From contig CAZIVO010000124.1 of the NCBI GenBank assembly GCA_964542765.1, positions 1 to 10,124 on the forward strand: DNA of 10,124 nucleotides. Reading direction: 5' to 3'. Below, one piece after another: positions 1-5,439 of this stretch (position 1 is the stretch's first letter; every line of letters starts with the position of its first letter). Origin of the DNA: CAZIVO01 sp964542765 (GTDB taxonomy: Bacteria > Planctomycetota > UBA1135 > UBA2386). The position numbers and the translations under genes are program-made. The notes under the pieces are model-generated. The model was not told the DNA's origin. It was given only the letters and a program-made list of their open reading frames with translations, and did no database searches.

Positions 1-1
1 T

Positions 2-148
2 TCTGCACCCCTCGGTAGCCCGCGGGGCTACGGCGACTTGCTCGACCGCATCCGGGGGTTCCACGCCGTCTGGCACATCTTCGTCCTGGGCGGTTGCGCT
101 TGTCTCTACGGCGCCGTTTTCGGCTACGTCATTCCCCATACCGCCTGA
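2..148 (+). CDS. C-terminal end of a hemolysin III / PAQR (TrhA/YqfA-like) family membrane protein, partial
   Basis: This is the last 48 codons of a gene that begins before the window; it ends in TGA at 146-148. The visible peptide contains FHAVWHIFVLGG followed by a hydrophobic helix and a short tail. This matches the C-terminal end of bacterial hemolysin III proteins, whose last helix is preceded by a conserved HxxxH pair; here the pair is His21 and His25 of the visible part. In the PAQR/hemolysin III family these histidines are thought to bind a metal inside a seven-helix membrane protein. The name hemolysin is historical, and a role in membrane homeostasis is more likely than toxicity. 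Only one of the expected seven helices can be seen, so the call rests on a short but distinctive motif. No clear terminator follows the stop. Confidence 0.72.
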   Translation, partial: SAPLGSPRGYGDLLDRIRGFHAVWHIFVLGGCACLYGAVFGYVIPHTA

Positions 149-246
149 CCGACTCCCGCACCGGTGGCGTTCGCCCTGGTTTCCTGACCGTGAGGGTAAC
201 GAGAAAGCCTCCGATAGTGTGTAATGGGCGCTCCAGCTATTTCCCC

Positions 247-253
247 GGAGGAG
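247..253 (+). promoter_or_regulatory. Strong Shine-Dalgarno site GGAGGAG
   Basis: GGAGGAG with a 6-base spacer before the ATG at 260. It decides the start of the secreted protein and is the strongest ribosome binding site in the window. The rest of the 111-bp gap after the upstream gene shows no convincing promoter boxes. Confidence 0.8.
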
Positions 254-259
254 TTACCC

Positions 260-1456
260 ATGTTGAGCCCTGTTCATCCCATGCCTGTGCGCCTGGGCGC
301 GTTGGTCGCAGCGATTTCCCTCTCCCTCGGTGCTGTCAGTGCACAGGGGAGCTACAAAGTTTTCGGCAAGGGTTGTCCCGGTAGCCGAGGCCTGCCGACG
401 CTGGCTGCTGTCGGCGATCATAAACTCGGTGGCTACACGACTATCCGTATCAACAATCTGCTGCCCAAACAGCCTGCGGCATTGATGTTCGGTATCTCGG
501 ACAAGGTCTTCGGCAAGCTCCGGTTGCCTTTGGACCTCGGGGTCATCGGCATGACTGGATGCAAGCAGTGGGTCAGTGGTGAGTCCATCATCCCTTCCAA
601 TACCGGGTCCGGCCTGGCCGCATCGACCTATCGATACCCGTTGGCAGGAAGCCTCATCGGCAAGAGTTTCTTCAACCAGTATCTGGCGCTGGACTCGGGC
701 GCTCGTGGGCCGACCAAGGTCGTCGCCAGTAATGCCGGCAAACTCGTGATGGGACCGGCTTGCAAGGACGAGAGAGTGATCAAGGACTCGGAGAAGGTCT
801 CTCTCAAGATTCCTCCGAACCCCAAACTCGGGACACCGGCGATCCTGCTCACCGGGACCTATACCGGGACAAGGCAGATCAAGTGCTGTGGCGGTCCGAC
901 GAGCCCCAAGACCGGCTGTTCATTCTTTGGTGCTGGCACCGTTTCCGGCAGTACGGGCGCGTTCGATGTGAAGGTTCCGCCCGATCTCGCCAAGCAGGTC
1001 AGCGACAAGCTGTGTGCGGAGGTCAAGAGTGCAACGGGCGGGATCGTGACCTGTACCCTGAGCATCAACAAGCTCACGGTTCCGAGCCTCAAGGCTGACG
1101 GTAAGGCGAGCATGTCCAAGGACGACTGCGCGAAGAAGTTCGCTTATACCGGCGGTGGCAACATGATCACGCCGAAGATTTATTCCAAGGTCACGGCCCA
1201 CTTCAAGATCAAGATCCTGTTCACCATCAACTTCTCGGCCGACATCGACCTCGAGGCGACACCGACGGGTTCATGGAAGATCGCCAATAACAAGATCAGT
1301 GCGACCGGGAAGATTCCCAGCGTCAAGGCCAGCAAGACCTTCACGATTCCGCTGATCAACTACAAGATCACCTTCAGCGAGACCTTCAATACGCCGACGA
1401 TGTCCGGCACGACCGATGCCGTTGACTTGCCACCGCCGCCGGTCGAGTGCAAGTAG
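260..1456 (+). CDS. Secreted protein of unknown function with an N-terminal Gly-Cys-Pro-Gly-Ser module (planctomycete-type)
   Basis: Predicted at 398 aa. The ATG at 260 is preferred because GGAGGAG (247-253) lies 6 bases upstream; an in-frame ATG at 224 would add 12 residues and lacks such a site. Residues 1-28 form a signal peptide (basic start, hydrophobic LGALVAAISLSLG, cleavage probably after Val-Ser-Ala28), so the protein is exported. Residues about 35-168 hold a module with GCPGS (39 is the Cys), a hydrophobic LPLDLG run and IGMTGC (Cys101), a pattern I recall from many planctomycete secreted proteins. Residues about 170-398 are beta-rich and lysine-rich, with no family I recognise. There are ten cysteines after the signal peptide (39, 101, 168, 209, 210, 220, 252, 265, 290, 397), which suggests disulfides. 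The end is proline-rich (PPPP near 391-394). It could be a surface or envelope protein. No catalytic motif is evident. Confidence 0.88.
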   Translation: MLSPVHPMPVRLGALVAAISLSLGAVSAQGSYKVFGKGCPGSRGLPTLAAVGDHKLGGYTTIRINNLLPKQPAALMFGISDKVFGKLRLPLDLGVIGMTGCKQWVSGESIIPSNTGSGLAASTYRYPLAGSLIGKSFFNQYLALDSGARGPTKVVASNAGKLVMGPACKDERVIKDSEKVSLKIPPNPKLGTPAILLTGTYTGTRQIKCCGGPTSPKTGCSFFGAGTVSGSTGAFDVKVPPDLAKQVSDKLCAEVKSATGGIVTCTLSINKLTVPSLKADGKASMSKDDCAKKFAYTGGGNMITPKIYSKVTAHFKIKILFTINFSADIDLEATPTGSWKIANNKISATGKIPSVKASKTFTIPLINYKITFSETFNTPTMSGTTDAVDLPPPPVECK

Positions 1457-1475
1457 CGATCTGAACAGATACCAC

Positions 1476-1500
1476 CGGCGGGCTTGCACGGAGCCCGCCG
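1476..1500 (+). terminator. GC-rich hairpin after the secreted-protein gene, probable terminator
   Basis: CGGCGGGCT (1476-1484) is the exact reverse complement of AGCCCGCCG (1492-1500). The 9-bp stem can take one extra T-G wobble pair and has a 5 to 7-base loop. It starts 19 bases after the TAG of the secreted-protein gene. The following bases (ATTTGA) give only a weak T-run, so it may be an incomplete terminator. It also covers a possible TTG start at 1484 for the next gene, which argues for the ATG at 1514. Confidence 0.6.
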
Positions 1501-1513
1501 ATTTGAGTCGCGA

Positions 1514-2338
1514 ATGTCCTTTCCGCTCTGCCTCAACGCGATCACGATCAAGCCCGTCCCGCTGCTCGAGAAGATCCGGTTCGCCGCCGCTGCCGGCTTC
1601 GAAGCCTTTGAGCCGTGGACGGCCGAGATCGACGAATACCTTGGCGCCGGTGGCGAACTACGCGATATCGAGAAGGCTCTGGCCGATGCTGGGCTGACCG
1701 TGCCCTGCGCGGTTTCCCTGCGCGGATGGGGTGATGCCGAGGGTGTGGAATATTCAGCAGCGCTCGACGAATGTCGTCGGCAGATGGCGATGGCTGCTCG
1801 TCTGGGTGCTCACTGCATCGTCGCGACACCGCCGCGCGAGGCTTGCGACCTCGGCAGGCTCGCCGATCGCTATGGCGAGTTGCTCGAATTGGGTCGTCGA
1901 CAAGGGGTCAAGCCGTCGCTGGAGTACATCAGTTTTTTCGGCAGCTTGTCCCGACTCGATCAAGCCTGGGAGATCGTGCGAGGACTCGGCGATGAGGATG
2001 CCAGCGTGCTGGTAGATGGTTTCCATACATGGAACAGTTCGCTGACACCGCTCGAGGATCTTCGCCTTGTCGATGGTGATCGCATTGCCCACTACCACTT
2101 CGATGACGCCTCGCCACACAAGCCGTTGCTCGAACAGATGGATGCCGATCGCGTCATGCCGGGGGATGGCGTCATCGATCTCGATGCCGAGGTCGCGGTC
2201 TTGCGCGAGATCGGCTACCAGGGGACGGTGAGTTTGGAGTTGTTCAACGCCGAACTCTGGGCGGATGATCCGCAGCGTGTGCTGGGAGTGGGGATCGAGC
2301 GCATGTGCCGTTACTTCGGGCGATCGCGCAGGATGTAG
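1514..2338 (+). CDS. Sugar phosphate isomerase/epimerase-like protein (xylose isomerase-like TIM barrel)
   Basis: Predicted at 274 aa, without a signal peptide, so probably cytoplasmic. The start NAITIKPVPLLEKIRFAA and the strand-helix alternation fit the xylose isomerase-like (AP endonuclease 2) TIM-barrel superfamily, which isomerises or epimerises sugars and sugar-like keto-acids. The usual metal and catalytic positions appear in order at the ends of strands: Glu137 in SLEYISF, Asp168 and His171 in VDGFHTWNS, His195 in AHYHFDDA and Glu242 in VSLELFN. The product-side PGDGVIDL segment (216-223) is typical of this group. Length is normal for the family. Substrate cannot be told from sequence; hydroxypyruvate isomerase, tagatose or inosose epimerase relatives are all possible. 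The ATG at 1514 has only a weak GAG six bases upstream and lies 14 bases past a hairpin. Its 3' end overlaps the opposite-strand gene by 28 bp. Confidence 0.88.
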   Translation: MSFPLCLNAITIKPVPLLEKIRFAAAAGFEAFEPWTAEIDEYLGAGGELRDIEKALADAGLTVPCAVSLRGWGDAEGVEYSAALDECRRQMAMAARLGAHCIVATPPREACDLGRLADRYGELLELGRRQGVKPSLEYISFFGSLSRLDQAWEIVRGLGDEDASVLVDGFHTWNSSLTPLEDLRLVDGDRIAHYHFDDASPHKPLLEQMDADRVMPGDGVIDLDAEVAVLREIGYQGTVSLELFNAELWADDPQRVLGVGIERMCRYFGRSRRM

Positions 2339-3861
2339 CCATCGAAACTGTACGGAGGAGAGTCGGGAACCTTCCTCGGTTCGAATTCGAAGTCTCGCCG
2401 TAGTCGCTCGATGGTGGCCTTGCCGTTGGGATAGATCAGCGACGAGTCATAAGGTTTTCGCGCGGTAAGCATGTAGTCTTCCATCTGCTTGCTCAGCATC
2501 AATTCCTGGCCAGGATGCCGCTGACGCAGGAACACGCGCGCATCGCCCGGACGCAGTGCGATCCAGTCGTCAGCACGTAATGCGACATCCGTCAATCGTT
2601 CGAAGCTGATGTTCGGGTTCGCGACCAGGATGGCAGCCCTCTCGTCGAGGGTCTGTTCCATGTCCAGGCGACCGATTTCGACGGTGAGGACACATGGCAG
2701 TGCCTTGTCACCAGCCTTCGCATGGTCGCTCGCCGCCAGCACACCCTTCGCGAACCGGCGATACTCGGGGCCCAGGACGTCGCGATCCAAGATGAATGCC
2801 GTCGTCACTCCCAGGCAGAGCACGACGACTCCATACAGCAGCGCCGGGCGGTAAGAGCGGACCAGGACGATGGCGATCGGTGCGCTGAGGGGGATCAGAT
2901 ATGCGCCATGCTCGGTGTCTTTGAGCATCAGAACTGAGATGGCGATATAGGGTGCCGCGGCCACGAGCATCAGCAGGGCCAGGCTCCGATGTTTCTTTTG
3001 CGATGCCAGGAGCGCGAAGAGCAGGATGCTCGGGCTGAACGGCAACACGAACTCCGACCACAAGATCTGGGGAAGAGTGTCCAGATTCTCCAGGACACCG
3101 ATCACCATCCCAAAACCGCGGTAGTCGGTCGTCAGCAAGGTTCCACCCCAGAGGCCGAATGCTCCGAGGATCGGAACCGAGATCAGCAAGATGGCGATAT
3201 GGATCGCGATGACGGCGAATGCGTGGCTGCAACTACGCTTCCACGAGAGATTCTTGTGAGTTGATGCGACGAACCAGCAGCCCAGAAGTAGCGAGAGAAA
3301 CGCCCCGCTGGAATGGACGAACGTCGTCAGCTGCGCGCTGAGAGCGACGAGCACGGCCCACTTCCATCCTGGTTTGAGGATCCATCGGCAGCAGCACAGG
3401 AATGCGAGTTGCGAAAAGGCGAAGAACAGGCCGTGGTATTCGACGAGAGTGGCGAACAGCATGACCGGAAAGGTCGAACCCACCAGGGCGGCGGTCAGGA
3501 TCGACCGCCGTCGATCGATTCCCAGTGTCAGCGCCGCGAGATAGGTCAAGGCAACCCCGGTAGCTGTTCCGATGGCCGACACGATGGTCAGAGCCCGGTG
3601 CAGCGGCATGGTGTGGATAAGATCCAGCACCCAGCACGCCAGACGCATGATCGGCAGGGCCAGAGGGTGTCGGTCGGAGAAGACGACGCCCGCGTTCAAT
3701 TTCTCCAGAATATTGTGCCCATCGTTGCGATAGAGGGTTTCTTGCCCCAGCAACAGGTACAGGACCAAGGACACGGCGAAGATCGCGAGGACATCCACAC
3801 GACATCGCTTGACCGAGTCTTTTGCGCGGCCGCGATCGGAATGCCGAGCCGGGTCGGTCAT
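2311..3861 (-). CDS. Polytopic inner-membrane protein, glycosyltransferase-C-like (tentative)
   Basis: Predicted at 516 aa from the ATG at 3861-3859, which overlaps the stop of the upstream transporter gene as ATGA. GAGGAA (3875-3870) lies 8 bases before it; an in-frame ATG at 3900, 13 codons upstream inside the transporter gene, is less likely. I count about ten to eleven hydrophobic helices between residues 23 and 357, then a soluble C-terminal domain of about 150 residues. The first helix is followed by an extracytoplasmic-type loop with YRNDGHN (Asp47), the place where GT-C glycosyltransferases (dolichyl- or undecaprenyl-phosphate-sugar dependent) keep a catalytic acid. A charged EYHG (141-144) sits in another loop. 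These are general resemblances, not a family match. It may transfer a sugar to a lipid, protein or polymer outside the membrane. It ends in TAA at 2313-2311, inside the end of the convergent isomerase gene. Confidence 0.8.
   Translation of the reverse strand: MTDPARHSDRGRAKDSVKRCRVDVLAIFAVSLVLYLLLGQETLYRNDGHNILEKLNAGVVFSDRHPLALPIMRLACWVLDLIHTMPLHRALTIVSAIGTATGVALTYLAALTLGIDRRRSILTAALVGSTFPVMLFATLVEYHGLFFAFSQLAFLCCCRWILKPGWKWAVLVALSAQLTTFVHSSGAFLSLLLGCWFVASTHKNLSWKRSCSHAFAVIAIHIAILLISVPILGAFGLWGGTLLTTDYRGFGMVIGVLENLDTLPQILWSEFVLPFSPSILLFALLASQKKHRSLALLMLVAAAPYIAISVLMLKDTEHGAYLIPLSAPIAIVLVRSYRPALLYGVVVLCLGVTTAFILDRDVLGPEYRRFAKGVLAASDHAKAGDKALPCVLTVEIGRLDMEQTLDERAAILVANPNISFERLTDVALRADDWIALRPGDARVFLRQRHPGQELMLSKQMEDYMLTARKPYDSSLIYPNGKATIERLRRDFEFEPRKVPDSPPYSFDGYILRDRPK
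3858..3861 (-). promoter_or_regulatory. ATGA stop/start overlap coupling the transporter and membrane-protein genes
   Basis: On the minus strand the bases ATGA contain both the TGA of the MFS gene and the ATG of the membrane protein. A GAGGAA element sits 8 bases upstream inside the MFS coding end. This arrangement is the classic sign of translational coupling in one operon. Confidence 0.8.
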
Positions 3862-5138
3862 TCCGGAAGTTCCTCGTCCTTTGTTTCGGGTGCGATCCAC
3901 ACGAGCAGGAGGCCGACCGCGAAGAGTAGTGCCATCAAGGATACGGCGTAGCGCAGTCCGACGAGACTACGCAATTCGCCGCGCGCCAGCAGCATCGCTG
4001 CCGAAAGCAGGCGGCCGACGTTGAAACAGAAACTCGCTCCGGTGGCTCGCAGCCGCGTCGGGAACAGTTCGGGGAAGTAGATCGCGTAGCCCGCATGCAT
4101 GCCGACCACGAAGAAGGCCATGACCGGCAGCAGCCACAGGGCCATGGCGTACGATGTTGCGCCGAGGAAGGTGATCGGCACCATCACCAAGGCACCGACG
4201 TGATAGAAGGCGAAGGCCGTTCGCCGGCTGGTCACCATCGAGATCGGCGCGAAGGCCAGCAGACCTGCGAGTCCGCCGGTGAAGTTCATCAGGCCGTAGA
4301 CGAAGGCCGCTGATTTGCGTCTTTGCTCGATGGATACAGTGTCTGCGAGTATCTCGTGGACCAGTTCCGGCCCCCAGGCGTAGATGCCCCAGTAGGTGCC
4401 CAGACCGATGCCCGCCATCCCCAGACCGATCAGGGCGCGGTAGCGCCAGCGAGGGTCCGACAGGAGTTCCGACAGGCTGCCCCGCCGCTTGGTGGAAACT
4501 TCCGACTGACGTTCCCACTTGTCGGATTCCTTTATCGAGGCGCGAACCCACAGGATCATCAGGGCGGGGAGGAGGCCGAAGAGGAAGGCGACCCGCCAGT
4601 CCGTGGACCCTGCCAGTACGTAGGCAACCCCCGCAGCGAGGACTGCGCCGAGCACGCTCGATGCGTGGAAGATGCCTCCGGCCACGGCTCGTGCTCGCTT
4701 GGGGAAGACCTCGGCGACCAGCGATGCTGCCACTGCCCATTCACCGCCGACTCCCATGGCGACGAAGAAGCGCAGGGCGACGATGTGCTCGACACTCCCC
4801 GCGAAGTAGTGCATGCCGGTGAAGACCGAGTAGGTCAGGATGCTCAGCATCATGCTGAGCCGGCGCCCGAAGCGATCAGCGAGAACGCCGAAGGCAAGGC
4901 CGCCGACAGCGCCGCCGATAAGAAAAGCTGCGAAGGCGATGTTCGACCATAGATCGACGGAAGGGTGGTTGTCGGCCACGCCCAGTAGATTTGCCATTGC
5001 CGGCGTCTTCAGCATGGCGAAGAGTTGCCCCTCGAAGACGTCGAAGATCCAGCCAGCCGAGGCGATGGCCAGCACCAGCCACTGGTAGCCGGTGATGCCT
5101 GAGTACCATTTCCGTGGCACAGGACTCTTATCGGTCAT
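3858..5138 (-). CDS. Major facilitator superfamily transporter (sugar/organic acid-type)
   Basis: Predicted at 426 aa, a usual length for 12-helix MFS carriers. The hallmark loop motif GVLADRFGRR is at 84-93. RFFVAMGVGGEW (123-134), followed by LVAEVFPKRAR, is the fourth-fifth helix signature of the sugar-porter/aromatic acid:H+ symporter branch. YFPELFPTRLRATG (354-367) is the equivalent repeat in the second half, and PETK (417-420) closes the last helix. The WIFDVFEGQLF segment in helix 1 resembles aromatic-acid and metabolite carriers of the same branch. The carrier probably moves a small sugar or organic acid with protons across the inner membrane; the substrate is unknown. The ATG at 5138 is preceded by GAGG (5148-5145). 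The stop overlaps the next gene's start (ATGA), so the two are probably co-translated and functionally linked. Confidence 0.93.
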   Translation of the reverse strand: MTDKSPVPRKWYSGITGYQWLVLAIASAGWIFDVFEGQLFAMLKTPAMANLLGVADNHPSVDLWSNIAFAAFLIGGAVGGLAFGVLADRFGRRLSMMLSILTYSVFTGMHYFAGSVEHIVALRFFVAMGVGGEWAVAASLVAEVFPKRARAVAGGIFHASSVLGAVLAAGVAYVLAGSTDWRVAFLFGLLPALMILWVRASIKESDKWERQSEVSTKRRGSLSELLSDPRWRYRALIGLGMAGIGLGTYWGIYAWGPELVHEILADTVSIEQRRKSAAFVYGLMNFTGGLAGLLAFAPISMVTSRRTAFAFYHVGALVMVPITFLGATSYAMALWLLPVMAFFVVGMHAGYAIYFPELFPTRLRATGASFCFNVGRLLSAAMLLARGELRSLVGLRYAVSLMALLFAVGLLLVWIAPETKDEELPE

Positions 5139-5439
5139 GCAAAACCTCGTCGGTGGTGGTGTGTCAGGAAGGGATCATGGCGAGAACCATCTCCGATCAT
5201 GCCTTCTCCAATGCTAGAGGTACACCTGATCGAGGGATGCGTCCAGTTTGCGGCAATCCAATCGATGGTTTGGTGTGAGAGTTAGAGGCTGTAGATGCCG
5301 GAGAAGTTCGCCGTTCTGCGACCTCGATCCATCGTCCGTCCGGTCCTATACTCGCTCTCGTAATACAGAGAAGTCTCCACGCTGATGCTGTCGAGACTTC
5401 TCTTGACCGCGCCGAGCGAGAAAGACCGAGATAGAAGAG
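5139..5439. promoter_or_regulatory. Divergent intergenic region between the MFS gene and the aromatic-pathway fusion gene
   Basis: This 301-bp gap must hold the promoters of both divergent transcripts. On the plus strand, TATACT at 5347-5352 matches the -10 consensus at five of six positions, but I see no good -35 at the right distance. On the minus strand I find no convincing boxes; TAGCAT around 5212-5217 is a poor candidate. The most striking element is the inverted repeat at 5367-5403, listed separately. No open frame of note, RNA gene or repeat was recognised. Confidence 0.5.
5367..5403 (+). promoter_or_regulatory. Perfect 11-bp inverted repeat upstream of the fusion gene (operator or leader hairpin)
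   Basis: AGAGAAGTCTC (5367-5377) is the exact reverse complement of GAGACTTCTCT (5393-5403), separated by 15 bases. It ends 36 bases before the ATG at 5440 and begins about 15 bases after a possible -10 box (5347-5352). It could be a dimeric regulator's operator or an RNA hairpin in the leader. No T-run follows it, so it is not an intrinsic terminator by itself. Regulation of the aromatic amino acid pathway is a reasonable guess, not a demonstrated role. Confidence 0.55.

Noticed and set aside
1484..1513. TTG start giving ten extra residues on the isomerase
   Set aside because: It lies within the 1476-1500 hairpin and the added residues do not resemble the family's N-terminus; the ATG at 1514 begins directly at the first barrel strand.
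2320..2327. GCGATCGC octamer resembling the cyanobacterial HIP1 element
   Set aside because: I did not see enough copies to suggest enrichment, and gene content does not point to cyanobacteria.
3862..3900. Longer start for the membrane protein at 3900
   Set aside because: It would overlap the MFS gene by 43 bases without a better ribosome site, while the ATGA overlap at 3861 has GAGGAA at proper spacing.
3313..3951. Long plus-strand frames opposite the membrane-protein and MFS genes (also 4323-4952)
   Set aside because: Their products are Gln/Asp/Glu/His-rich with no family likeness, as expected for antisense shadows of hydrophobic genes.
5228..5329. GATCGAGG (5228-5235) and its reverse complement CCTCGATC (5322-5329)
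   Set aside because: Arms are 86 bases apart and made of the very common CGATC word; no support as a structured element.
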